In this document: positions 24,230-36,977 of the stretch, in pieces
Layout: the number at the start of each line of letters is the position of its first letter
Numbering within the stretch: the first letter of the stretch is position 1
Assembly: GCA_050084985.1 (NCBI GenBank)
Contig: JBITNC010000001.1
Location: 106,144,001-106,208,000 of the forward strand
DNA from: Nageia nagi
Taxonomy: Eukaryota > Pinophyta
Length of the DNA stretch: 64,000 bases
Direction: 5' to 3'
Made by a program: the position numbers and the translations under genes
Notes under the pieces: model-generated
Database searches by the model: none
What the model saw: the letters and a program-made list of their open reading frames with translations, nothing else
What the model was told of the DNA's origin: nothing

Positions 24230-25915
24230 CTCTTATACTTAAGACTAGAGGCATCGACATCAAGTGTCTTCTACATCGCACTTGTATCCCCTTCCTCCTC
24301 TTTGCTAATGACATTGTACTACTCTCTCACATAGCAAAGAGTCTTCAATGTTTGATGGATACCCTCGACTTGTTTAGCACTAGATAGGACTTGGTGGTTA
24401 ATCTCAATAAAACCAATATTATTGTCTTCAACACCTCAAAGGTCATTATTGATCAAACTCATATCACTTATAGATATAGGGCTATTGAGATAACCACATA
24501 TTACACCTACCTAGGAATTCTCTTCATAGGACCTCAATTCTCTATGCAAGTAGTAACCCCAACTAGAGTTCAACATGGATATGCAGCAGTTTCTTCCATG
24601 GAGAGATAGTGTGCCCAGCTCCATTTCTAGGATATACCATCCAAGCTCTAGTTATTCCACACTTTGGTCACTCTCATAGTATTATATGGTTCTGAGGTTT
24701 AGGGCCCTAGCTTGAGGAGCTTAGATTGGGCCACAATTGATATGCTCTTGGTTGGCATCCTATCTTATTCTATTCAAAACAAGAGGTATGTTGCACACCA
24801 CATTATGTTGGTAAAGTTTAGCTATTAGCCTTTATAGATATGATCCCTTGCATTAATGGTCCTCTTTCTTCATCATCACCACACCTTTGTTTCTATGGGT
24901 GAAGATGACAGACTCCCCTATAGAGCCTTGGCATCATCCATGCATTTTACATTTTAGGGTTATCATTGGTTCTTTAAGGTCTCTAAGGTATTGCAATGCT
25001 TCGAGTTTTCATTGGACTAGTTACCTAAACCCCAAGGAGACATTCATAGATACTTTGATGTTACATTGGATTTAATCAAAGACATGCTTTTCAAGGCCTA
25101 TATTCAATGCACTTGGGTTACCCCTAGTCTCCCCTCACACCCAAGCTGCTGCACTACTCACATCACTTCTTGAGGATGAAAAAGGGTTGATTCGACCTCT
25201 TGCTTACATCAGTTTACACTTTCCTAGTAGTTTGCATATTTTCCTAGGCTAGTTAAAAGTGTACTCTCATTAGTTTCGAATCAAATCAGATCACCATGTG
25301 GCACATGAGTTTCAAGTATATCAGTTGTGTTTGATAGAGCCTAATACTAAAGATCATTTCATATTTCGATGCTCAATTTATTATGAGATTTGAGGGTGGT
25401 ACCACTATCTTTTTTAGGATGCACATAGATCAATCTTGACATTCTTCCAATTTCCAAACCATCTATGTTTAGCAATCTATCTCAAAGAGACTTTCCTTCT
25501 TAGGAAGTGTCTATTATCCTACTCTCAACACCCAATAGGGGATTGCTTGATTACCTTTTTCTTCTTGATTACCTCAGGAGAAGAAGTTCATAGGAAAAAG
25601 ATTAATGACCCACCTTGACATACTCAAAGTACCAGACAAAGGGTGCATGTTGATCTTAGTTCTATGAGGTCATCTTGGATCATGACCTTTTTTAGCTACA
25701 TCAACATCGATACAGACCTCCCCTCTAACCCTATTTTCTCCTTATGCTTCTATGTTCAACTATTTATCCTCTTCTAGGGACTAGTCCCTATATTTTTCTT
25801 AGATTTTTAGTTTACTTTGAGTGAGGGACATTAAGCCCTTCATGCTGCTTTAGACTTGTATGCTTTCCAATCCCATTAATCACTTTTGGTCATCTATGGA
25901 CATTAATACAATTTC
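24230..25915 (+). pseudogene. Non-LTR retrotransposon ORF2, reverse transcriptase C-terminal part and tail
   Basis: The frame reads IPFLLFANDIVLLSH, SLQCLMDTLDLF, VVNLNKTNIIVFN and TYLGILF. These are the catalytic palm block and following motifs of non-LTR reverse transcriptases. In the active site FADD has become FAND, losing one metal-binding Asp. A thumb-like part follows (TLVTLIVLYGSEV, SLDWATIDMLLVG) and then a tail with HFIFRCSIYYEI-type residues near 25350 and FFQFPNHLCLAIYLKE. The 5' part with the endonuclease is absent. Stops are frequent. The 3' end near 25915 (GGACATTAATACAATTTC) resembles 35845, so both are likely true element ends of one family. The clade is not settled. Confidence 0.8.
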
Positions 25916-27203
25916 TTTTTTTCTTTCTTATACAAGCTCATGAAATAATGATAAAATGTTGAAAGATATAAAATTCTTTCCTTTTGATATCTCTTGATTA
26001 AATTATATTACTATAAAGATAATAATGATATGTTTGTAATTATGTAATGATTAAAATTTTTAATTATAGAAATATAGTTTAATAAATTATATAAAGATAT
26101 ATGCATTTTGATATATATTGGTTTTTAGATTATAGTTAAATTTATTTATTTCAATGTATAAATTTATGTGTACGTTATTATAATTGTTTGTTTTGAAATA
26201 ATTTTATTAGTACTAATAAGAATGTTGTAATGATATTTATTTTTTTGAATTGCTTTTAATACAAAATATATTATATTACAATTAAATTTATTTATTTCAA
26301 TATATTTATTTGTTTCAATTAGCTATTAATACAATATATCTAAATAATATTTATTTTTACTAGCTAGAAAAAGATATCATTAAAATAGTTATATTTTTTA
26401 ATATAAAAATAGCTTTAGATAAAGTGTAATATCAATTTTGCAAGTTAGAAATAAATTAATGTTATTTTTATTAGTTACAAATAGATTAATGTTATATAAT
26501 AATATTATACTTATGATTAATGTTATATAATACTTTGATATCGATAATAATATTATATCTAAATTGATAGTTTTATATAATCTAAAATTAGATATATTAT
26601 CAAATTCTTTTATTACATCATTTAAAAAAATATATAAATTCAAAACTATATAAATATCATGAAGTTCATCAAAATAAATATAATAATGGATTCATTGTAA
26701 ATTTTTGATAAAGATAATGAATTTTGAAGAGTAAAAAGGACAACATAGATTAGAACAACACAAATAGTATCATAAAGATTATAATCGATGACAACATGAA
26801 AAAATGACTGAAAGTGACAAAGAGAGAAAAAAGATAAAAATAAAGAGAAAATCAAGCAAAATGTAGGGTAAAAATGAGAAATTAACAACAACAACAACAA
26901 CAAAGATAAATAGATGTTGAACAAAAAAGATAAACTCATTATAATATGTCCAATAAAGAACATTAACAACAAAGAGCAATATACACTTAACAAATACACC
27001 TCCCCTATATCAAAAACTATACACTTAACAAATGAGAGAAACACATGCAAAAATATCAAAACATCATAGATAAATGCACAATTGTTGGTTGAATATAGTA
27101 CAATGTTGTGAATATGCATAGATGAATTTACTTTTAATTATGTGATATTTTGAATATTTAAAGTATTATATAACCCTAAATATATTACATGGTCATGGAT
27201 GCC
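25916..27203. other. AT-rich stretch, no gene recognised
   Basis: Long open frames on the minus strand (26398-26643, 26646-27119) are runs of Ile, Leu, Phe and Tyr caused by AT-rich sequence and show no domain. An ACA/ACAACA microsatellite is at about 26886-26902. Confidence 0.5.
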
Positions 27204-27356
27204 ACTAGCTTTAATATAACCTCTTATATATTAAAAAATGCCAAGAGATATCATTCCCTAGATGCCTATCTCATTTCTTGGTATTTCTATATTCAAGATA
27301 GCGAAAATGATATCTCTTCACATTTTTGGTATATAAAGGGTTAAATCAAAGCTAGT
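27204..27356. mobile_element. Small foldback element (MITE-like)
   Basis: ACTAGCTTTAATATAACC (27204) is repeated inverted as GGGTTAAATCAAAGCTAGT (27338-27356). The arms extend inward about 55 bases each through AAGAGATATCATT and its complement AATGATATCTCTT. The whole is 153 bp, could fold into one hairpin, and has no coding capacity. Flanking duplication is not clear. It adjoins the start of repeat H copy 2. Confidence 0.75.
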
Positions 27357-29165
27357 TTATGTTTATGCAAAAACAAAAAATATTTTTTATTATATATTCA
27401 ATTTATGTTTATTTGTATTATTTTAGTCTTAATTTATGTTTATGTTTATTATTTTAGTATTCATTTATGTTTATGTAATATTTTATTTATTATATTAAGT
27501 TAATATGTATGTTTATATTAATAATATTTACATTTATTTTAAATGTTTATGTTTAAATTTTACTTTATTTAAAAAATTTATGTTTCTCTTAGTTTTAATT
27601 TTATAACTTTATTTATGTTTATAGTATTAATGTTTATGTTTATGTTTAACTTTTATTTTATTTCATAAGTTTATATTTAAATGTCTATGTTTCTTTTAGT
27701 CTCCATTTAATAACTTTATTTATGTTTATGCAATTTCTTTTTATATTTTTTATTTTTTATACTACATTAAGATTATGTTTATTTTTATTATTTTAGTTTT
27801 TATTTATGTTTATGTTTATTATTTTAATCTTTATTTAATATTTTTTATTTTATTAAGTTAGTGTTTATGTTTATTATTTTAGTCTTTATTTTATAATTTT
27901 ATCTATGTTTATATTATTAATGTTTATATTAATTTTAAATGTTTATGTTTATAACTTAATTTATTCAATAAATTTATGTTTAAATGGTTATGTTTATTTT
28001 ATAAATTTATTTATGTTTATGTTTATGTAATACAAAATCCTAATTTTAAAAATAGTCTTGAATGTTACACCTACCATTCTTATTTGGCTAATTTACCTTG
28101 AAAGAAATATAATATCTTAAGAAAAAAAGTAATCGATGTAGATACTACCTTAAATCATTTTGAAAGATAGTTATCTCATATTTTAAAGGCTTATTTTGAT
28201 ATTCCCTCACCTTAGTAAGATGATTTTGCACCAATCAGACATTGAGACTTCATTAGCTTTTTCTATGCTTAAGTTATATCACCATATACGATTGAATATC
28301 CCCTATATCATGTAGTTATGGTTCAAGAAAAAGGTGAAATATATCCTAATAAAAAGATCAAATTGTTTAGCTCTCTGAGTTAGTTTATTCTTAATTACTT
28401 TGTTCTATGCCACATTATTATGTCATGTTTTATATTTTAGATTGCACTTATGTACTACCAAGTTTTGTAGGCATCTATGCTAAATTTTATCTTCTATTTT
28501 TTATTTTATTAATATTATAGATTTTTTTATCTATAAAAATACAAGAATATAAAAATTCCATATAAGAAGCTAACATTAAATTAGCCAAGCTCACACTTAA
28601 ACTACCAATACTAAAGTCAAATTCATGTGTGTCTTTATGTCCAAAATAATTTAAAGTGGATCTAAAAACTCATTATTTCTAAGAAAAATGAAATCTGAAT
28701 GAATGACCACTAGATTATGACAAATACTATGATCTTAAGGAAGTTTAGGTAAAAATTTTTAAATATGACTATAATCCATTTAACCTAAATGAAGATGATC
28801 AGTTTAGAAAATTATATAACCTAGAGAACTTGAAAATAGAGAACAATCAACTATTGAGCATAATTTTGATAAATAACCAATAAAATATGAATTTGGATAA
28901 ATAAACAATAAAATAACATTAAGTTTTACTACTTATTCCCCTTTAAATATAAAAACTCTCTCCAACTTTGTTTATAAATAATATGTTAAAGCTTCATCTC
29001 ACATCAATATTTTCTTTCCCACGCTATGTATTGTCTCTTTGTCTTTAATAATTTATCTAATTATTCATTATTATTTCTTATATTCCATTAAATGGTAACA
29101 TTTATGAGTCCCAAATTTTAAATTATCAATTAAATTGTAAAAATACTCATTCCACATTGAATGAT
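27357..29165 (+). repeat. Repeat H copy 2, left part, with the empty LTR-element site
   Basis: A T-rich array of TTTATGTTTATTATTTTAGTC words (to about 28030) is followed by the unique part, starting at AATGTTACACCTACCATTCT. The LTR element of copy 1 sits between CCTAC and CATTCT, so this copy shows the site before insertion (28070-28074). The repeat is itself cut at 29166 by the CACTA-like element. Confidence 0.88.
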
Positions 29166-29168
29166 CCA

Positions 29169-30256
29169 CACCACTACATTTTAGCGATTTTACCATCATA
29201 CCATACATCATAAAATTGTAGTTTGATACCCTGACGTAAGATGCATCATTATTTAGCATGTCAATGTCAATCTATATAAACTAATTTTTTGATGTATTGG
29301 TTGATGTATGGATTGATGTATTATTTGATGTATCAATTGACGTATCTATTGCATCAAATAATGCATCAAGTCAAACAAAGAATAGAAAAAAATGTATAGA
29401 TCATGGCATCATTCACTATCGATCATCAATGCAATCCCTTGATCGATAGTAAAATTTTAATGGTGGGTATGATTCCATTTATGAATGAATGAAGGATATT
29501 TCCCTTTATAAGGGTATTTTTGGTGATATAGGTATATAAGGAGCTAAAGACATGGAAGAACATAGAGAGTAGTGTGTATCTATATTTTTTAATAAATAAA
29601 ATATGCATTCCATGCTTCATCCAACTATAGAGTTTAGTAAACACTCATAAATTTTGGTGGATGTTGATGAAGTTTTTGAGTGTATGATCAAATAACACAT
29701 CTTCTCATGGAATATGATAATTTTAGGTTTCCAAAGATATGGCTTTTTGCATTGAAATAATTTCATCAAATGCAATAAATACCAATAGTATTCCAATTAA
29801 ATGAATTCATGTTTCCCAACATCCTCAAATTATGCACCAAAATAGGAGATTTGTAAAAGGGTTTATACATACAAGACTCTTTAATATCATATTTTTATAG
29901 GATGTTGTGATTATGAGTGCAATAGTATATATATATATGCAAAATGTGGAAGCATAGAGAAGACACACAAATTGTTTGATAAGATGAATGATGGAAATAA
30001 AAAATCTTCATCATCCCCTACATCATATTATTTTTAAGCTATAAATGATGCTTTATACATATATTATAACATCAAATATTTGATGCTCAGAACATCAATA
30101 TACAATGCAATACATGATGTTATAATTGATGAAAAAAATGATATTTTATTTGATAGTAACTTTACCATCAATTGATATTTCATGATTTATACAATTTTTT
30201 TTTTAAATTATGGATTGATGAATGGTGTGATGCAAAATTGATTATGTGTAGTAGTG
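29169..30256 (+). mobile_element. CACTA-like non-autonomous DNA transposon carrying a PPR fragment
   Basis: The ends are CACCACTACA (29169) and, inverted, CACTACTACA (from 30256), a 10-bp terminal repeat with one mismatch and the CACTA signature in one end. The 3-bp flank CCA occurs on both sides (29166-29168, 30257-30259), as in CACTA elements. Removing the element and one CCA restores repeat H as seen at 23281-23310, where the site reads CGA. Subterminal TTGATGTAT words occur about five times at 29285-29345, and ATCAAT/TTGATG words crowd the right end; such arrays bind the transposase in CACTA elements. No transposase is encoded. Confidence 0.85.
29663..29995 (+). pseudogene. PPR protein fragment captured in the CACTA-like element
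   Basis: Three frames together read FSWNMIILGFQRYG, then a frameshift to ALK.FHQMQ, NEFMFPNILK.CTKIGDL, then another shift to YAKCGSIEKTHKLFDKM. This is the order of a plant PLS-class PPR protein (about one P-L-S triplet), whose repeats bind organelle RNA base by base. Stops stand at Gln positions. The piece has no start or end of its own and lies wholly within the transposon termini, so it is a captured gene fragment. It is not obviously the same gene as the one at 49-53 kb. Confidence 0.8.
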
Positions 30257-30259
30257 CCA

Positions 30260-30400
30260 ACTACTAAAACCCAAGTGCTTGCACTACTAAAACCCAAGTG
30301 CTTACTCATACCTTAGAATTGTTTGAACATAATAAACTTAGATGCATACATTTAAAATATAATATAAACTTAAAGAGAATAGCTTGAAAAAAATAAGAAT
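30260..30400 (+). repeat. Repeat H copy 2, right part
   Basis: AACTACTAAAACCCAAGTGC continues the repeat after the transposon and is duplicated at once (CACTACTAAAACCCAAGTGC, 30282). Similarity to copy 1 runs to the TACATTTAAAATATAA block (about 30338) and then fades. Confidence 0.75.
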
Positions 30401-33400
30401 TACAAATATGACTATTACAAAAATGTAAAGAGTTATGTAATCAATAAATTGGTAATAAATAGCTTGAATAGACTAAGAATTACAAGCTTAAAACAATTTC
30501 AAAAGCCTAATATATTTCAATATATGGTACAAATGTTCATTACCTAAACACTAAACCAAAAATCTCCAAAGAGATTGATTAACTAACATTATCATCTTTA
30601 ATTCTTGTTGAGTTTTTACATTAAGGATTTATAGCTTCTAGTTTCATGAAACCTAGATAAATGAAAATGTAGATAATGGAAATTTTTTATAGGTGGTGGT
30701 GATCCTCAACGCAAACAAAAATGAAATTTACCAATTATATCAAAATATTACATGCCTTACCTCTATATATGTTGTTATTTCCCTTAATAAAATAGGCAAC
30801 TATTGCTCTACAAATAAATTAACATCTTAAAGGCTCTAAATTGCAACATGTTGATGCTTAAAAAAGAACCATCCATTTTCAAAAGGTTATAATTATTTTC
30901 AAGCACCTTACTTATATCAACTAATGATAAAGCATGGGATCATATTTTCAATGAGTTTGAAGGTACCTAATTCATAAAATAGTGATGTAGTGATTCTATC
31001 ACAGTTTAACCACTTATAAACATTGAATTAAGCTAATGTGGTAGAAAAATCTAATAGAAGAATATAAAAAACTACAACCTAAAGGCATGCTTTCATGAAA
31101 GGGACCCATTAGTCATAAAAGTAAATCAATTCCCTAAATTCTAGGACTATTTCTAGTCACAATAGTGCTTAAAAGCTAACCTCCATGAAATATAAATTAA
31201 ATGGGTAAGATATTCAATATATAATTATTATTTATATTAAATTCATATTCTATCACAAGCATTAATCAATAAATTCTCATAATTTTGCAAAATATGTAGT
31301 TAATTTTGTAACAAACTTGCGAACCTATAAATAAACTTTTCAAATTCTACACTGAGACCTAAATGAACCCAGTAGAAGATGAACTCACAAAATTACAGAG
31401 GATGATAAATGTTTTTGAGAAAATAAAATATTGTACCTAGGGTACCTCAATGAGAATGAATCTCACTTGTAGAGTTGACAACATGCACAAATATGATCAT
31501 CCACAATTGCATGAGGAGGAGGACCAAAGTCAAAGGATTCAACATGTAGAATGGGATGGATCTGACACCCAGGTCCATCCATAGGTCATGAACCTATAAA
31601 AATTGAGATATTTCATAAGGGAGTAGCATAATATGAACACTATTAGCTGAATCCATATGAAGCAAAAAAAAATCAACAAGCAAAATACCAAGTGCAAGCA
31701 AGGTATTACCTTAGGAGAATTCAAATGTTGTTGCAAGAGGGTACGGGCCAAGATGTTGCCTATGAAGAATGAAGGAAAAATCCATGGCATGGAGCTAGAG
31801 CAAAGCCAAATAGGGAGTTCAAAATTAACATATATAGGTGAAACAATGACCAAATACTTAAGAAGGGAAACATATTTCAGCTCATGAAGGTGAATGGAAT
31901 TCCAGATTATCTACACTAGAAACCAATTTGATTTTATAAGGTGCCATGCAACATAATTCACCATGGAGGAGATGTGTGGTGAGGATGTATGGTTGATCAA
32001 ATGTTGGTCATACAGTCACATTTAATAGGAATAGATAATCATATTAGGTTATATGGTATGCATCGATCAGCACTTGAATTATTTAAGGTGATAGTATTGG
32101 TTGCACAAGTATCAAAGATGAGAATGTCTCATGGCCTATCAAACCCCCAAATTGACTAATTTTTAATACATGTACATTGAATCAATGGAACATGTGGATA
32201 ATAATAATGAAATGGTACCAAATGAGAACATGATGTCCATATTAGTTGATAGACATGTTGGATGTTTTTTTTGTTTGATGGAGCAATGAGGTGGTGATCT
32301 ACATGGAGGGGTGAACTTAAGGTGTATTTAGCAAAAAAACCAAATATTTTTCTAAAGTGTACCCATTGCACTTAGTTGTAATAGATAGTTTTTATGCTAT
32401 ATTTTAATAATTCAAAAGGTTGCTAGATAATATTTCAAAACTCTACTCTTTTATTAATACATTTACCATGTTAATGAAAAAATATTAATTATGTTCTAAT
32501 ATTACTCTTTTAAGTACTGAAATATGTATTTAACTCTATTCAATGATCCTTTTGTTTCTTAGTACAAACATTCAAAATTTTTATTTATAGATCCTAAATT
32601 ATCTAATTTTGTTCCATAAATACAAAAATAATTTAAAAATGAATGAGAAGTGTGAGAGGTACAATATATGAAACATTGATCAATCACATTACCACTCTAA
32701 GGCTTGCATTTATCATAAGAGAGGACATCATTTAAAAACTTTAGAAGTTGTAAGACATGTATATCACAAGAAGCTAGAAACACCCCCTAGTAGTTGAGAC
32801 TCCCAAATACTTAGAATGTTAGGCAAATACAGCAAAATTTAGCCAAGATCAGGGGAGGACCTGATGAAAAATATAATAGTATGGTCAATTCTATGTAAGG
32901 GAGGAGTTTGTGACTTTGTAAAAAGGCTCTATGAGGTGCAAAAGAATGTGGGTATGCAAAAAAAGAGTTGTAAGAATGGTAACATAAAGGTTAAAGTATT
33001 TATATTCACTATATCTCCAAAGCTAATATACGAGGCCATATGAATGGAACTTAGTAGAATAGAATTTACTAGGTGTAGACATAAAAAAATAAAACTTTTT
33101 GAATAGATGAGTTTAATGCATTGAAATTCTTATTTTATTTTTTGGATTTATTCATAATATTTAAATATGCAAAATCAAATGTTCAAATATGCAAAAAGAG
33201 CTAAATTGACTTAAACTCAAATAAAGTGTAAAAGTGGGTATTTAGCTATATTCACTTAATCTACTAAAGGAGATATTTAACTCAATGAAAAATTAGAATT
33301 TCTCTCCCTATCTCATTATTTACTTGCAAACTTATGATTTTCATGCTCCTTATTTTCTCCAATATTGCTTAAAGGTTTTGAAGGTTAGGGTTTGGAAGAT

Positions 33401-34680
33401 ATTCAAGGGTTACATGCTTGTTAAGGATCTCTTACTACTACAAGCTCAAGATCTTCATGCTACAATCTTTGTGGTAATACTCGTGTGGAAAATATCACTT
33501 TAGATTTAAAATAGTATGGTATTATTAAGGTTTTTGTAGGTTTGGAGACACTTCTACCATGGAAAAGCTTCGGTCTATCAAGCCTTGTATTCTATAATAA
33601 ACATTGTGTGCATTTAATATTTTTCTTAGGCTAAATTCATCTTAATTTATATTTTCACCACTTAATATTAAATTTGAATCCATACAAGAATTAGTACATG
33701 GTTTAAACATCATTTTAATCTTGTGGGTATCCTTGGATCTCGTAGATCCAAGGATCTTTAAAACTCTTTTACTTTCATACATTTTAAGCTTTCATAGAGT
33801 TTCAAGCACTAAAATTCATATTTTTCCATCAATACATGTAAATATCCATATAAATTATTTAAATACACATTAAAAAATTCTCAAAAATCATCTAAGCATA
33901 CACATCTTGTGTCATAGGCATCCATTATTTCATTTTCTTCATTGATTGGATGATAGGGGGATCACATTGCCATTTGGAGTAAGGCAACTAACTCTAAGCT
34001 CATTTAGGTATCTTAAGGGGCTTAAATTGGAGGTTCCCCTACCCACATTAGATAAATTTAGGTCTCTACATCATTCTTGCAAGTTTTTGAAGCATTCTTT
34101 AAAGTTTAATCTATACCTTTATCATCATTGTTGTATAATTCTAATTGAGTAAAGAACACTTATGTATATTTGAGATTTATGTGTGATACTAACTTGTTTA
34201 TGCATTTTATTCCATAATGAGCATAAATTTTGATGCACACTAGGGACAAAGGAATTTCAAATAAGGAGGTGGAAGATTGATGTTAGGGTGGAATTATACC
34301 AAATAACGCATCCTATGGCTACCCAAGATTAGAGTTATCAATAGCCAATACTAAGTTATCATTAAGTTATTGACATTGGAAGGTAAGTCCTCATATTTAA
34401 ATGGTTATCATTTCATTGTACTTGCATATTTAAAAGAGAAATATAATATGAGCTTATCATACTTTCTATTTCACTCAATTATAAACAATATTAATGTCAT
34501 TTCATTCTTTTTATTATGATGATCTTTAACTATACTTTCTATTTCACTCAATTATAAAAAATCTATTTTTATACCTTTCACCATAAAAAAAGAAGTTGGT
34601 TTAGAATATAAGTTAATCACTTAATTTATTTGTTTAACTGTTTGATTTATAAGTAATATTAACTAGATTAGATATCTTAG
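30400..34680. other. AT-rich stretch without a recognised gene
   Basis: Open frames on either strand (for example 31539-31853 and 32156-32371 minus) show no domain or repeat. The only local structures I can support are the palindrome at 33731-33753 and a short repeat (TCTATTTCACTCAATTATAA, about 34466 and 34536). Confidence 0.5.
33731..33753. repeat. Perfect 10-bp stem hairpin
   Basis: CCTTGGATCT and AGATCCAAGG are separated by the three bases CGT. It could form a cruciform or an RNA hairpin. No T-run follows and no gene adjoins, so I assign no role. Confidence 0.85.
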
Positions 34681-35865
34681 TTATATATTTAGGGAGCTAG
34701 CCTCAGACAGTTGGGTTGATCTTGTATCAAAAAGATCCTCATCTCAAAGTTGTCCAAGTTCATTCATTTTAAAAGAACTATTCCATAACCCATCATTCTA
34801 GCTAATCTTGATGCCTCTCTAAGCAACATTATTTCATATTGTCTCTTTACTACATAGATTCTTTTGTATATCATATATGAGAATATATCCATATTTAGCA
34901 CTACAATACTCCATACAGTTGGCTAATCAAGGGGTCAAGAATTACTAGTATGCTCAGAATACTACTCTACTTTGAAACTCTTAGCTTAGGCATCATGAAA
35001 CCTTCTCTTACTAAGTCATCAATCAATACATCATATTCCAATAAAGATATTCAAGATGAGATCTTCTTAGTATATATAAAAACTACTTGGACTAATTCAA
35101 AGGAACCTCTTTCACCAAACTTTCTTCATTACTCTTACTTTTATCTCCAACTAAAGAATGGATTGATCACTACTCTAGAATATAATTTGATATAGATGTC
35201 ATGTAACCTCAAGTTTCCTTTAGCTTAGCTATGAATTTGATCCCACCAACCACATTTTTAGATAGATCATCACCTCCCTAGAGATCAGCATATTTGTATA
35301 TTATGCAATCTTAATGTCAAATCCAAGGAGCATTTCATTTTTACTTATCCTATATACTATGAGATACGAGGTATATATTATTGCTTATTTAGAGAAACCC
35401 ATACACTGAAATCTTGGATTAATTATGAAGACCAAAGATGCATTTATCTCTTCATTTGAAAATTATTCAATATTAGAAAAGAACTATTTAGTAATAGTTT
35501 GCAAAGGATAATAGGATCTTGAATTATCACTTCATTGTTCTAGCCTCTAAAAGCCATGACCAAGAAATGATAAGGTGATCACAAAGATACAACAAGAATA
35601 TCTCATCATCGACTCCAACAAGGGACATTTAGGATGACATTAAACTCTTATATTACTCATTTCTTTGTACCCTTGAATGTTGGAAGAATTCCTTGATTCA
35701 ATGACCTTGTATATCATTTGTTATATTTTTTAGTGTTTTTCTTATTTTATATCCTTTGGAGTTGCATTAGGCACTCTCATTTCTTTATATATATCCTACT
35801 TTACAATTCTATTGACCCTTTTTTTATCACTAATGGATATTAATACAAATTCTATTATATTTTAT
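34680..35865 (+). pseudogene. Second non-LTR retrotransposon ORF2 tail
   Basis: The best part reads CQIQGAFHFYLSYIL in one frame and KSKEHFIFTYPIYYEIRG in the neighbouring frame (about 35310-35365). The latter matches the tail motif HFIF.C.IYYEI seen at about 25350 in the other copy, with Cys lost. DQRC..LF follows near 35430-35450. Upstream open segments such as 34950-35195 (ETLSLGIMKPSL) fit the variable region between polymerase and tail. The 3' end (ATGGATATTAATACAAATTC, 35832) matches the first copy's end. Confidence 0.6.
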
Positions 35866-35899
35866 CCTATTCTACAATGCTAATGAAATATTATGTTGA

Positions 35900-36942
35900 T
35901 TATCATTTTGCAGGTAATGAAGTATTAACTGTTGTGTTGGATATATAAATTATTTTAGATAAAAACTTATTTTTGTATAACTTCAATTTTTTATTTTTAT
36001 TGTACTGTCAACCAATATCATATTAACACAAAATAATATGTTGATTAGCATTTTGCACTACTTAAATTATATAAAAAAAAATTGTATTCAATTATTTTTA
36101 TAGTTCATGTCTTCCACTTTTGGCTGTTATTTTAATTTTATTTATTTTCTTAATATATTTTTTACTTTAATCTTACAAACTATATATATTTTGTTATAAG
36201 TTAATATTTTGTAACAAAGTTAAGTTTTTTGTTATGATACATTGAAGAGCAAGTTAAATTTTTGGTTACTTAATTTTCTAAATTATAAATAATAATTGTA
36301 TATTAATAAAATTGTTAACATAAATCATAATCACATAAATTACATGTATTGAAAAAAAAAATTGTTATTAATATAATTTTAAATAAATATTCTTTTTTAA
36401 TTAAATTGATAAGATTGCATGTGCTTGCAAATAACTATCTCTAAAAATTTATATTATGTATGATGAATATGATGTAAAGTTTTGTATTTATACAAATAAC
36501 TATGAGTAATAATTTTTATTATGTATAATGACTATGATGTTCACTTTGATATTTATGCAAATAACTATATGTAACAATTTCTATTATATATTTATTTTTA
36601 AATTTTTTAAACTTGTAAAACAAAATGATAAGATAACTTTTCTGGTGAATAAAGATTATCAAATATTTATGTATTATATCCTCACAAATCAATGGAAGCC
36701 ATATACTAAATTTATTATACAAATTTCACTATAAATATTTGGTAATCTTTGTAATGACTTAACTTTCTTTATATTTGTTCATATTTAGCAAATATTATTT
36801 GATGATTTATCAATTTAACATAATAGATTTTGTTTGGTAAAAGAAATTTGAATTTTTATTTGAGTGATATGAATAACAATCTTAACTAATTTTTTTTATT
36901 GAAGTGGAAATGGTATTCTTTATAAACATGAAAATATTAAAC

Positions 36943-36977
<35 letters not shown>

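Noticed and set aside
26398-27119. Minus-strand open frames that look like membrane proteins
   Set aside because: The Leu/Ile/Phe content follows from AT-rich DNA; no start context, domain or homologous copy is seen.
36945-36976. Poly(T) tract as proof of a processed pseudogene
   Set aside because: No transcript-like body or target duplication is visible beside it.
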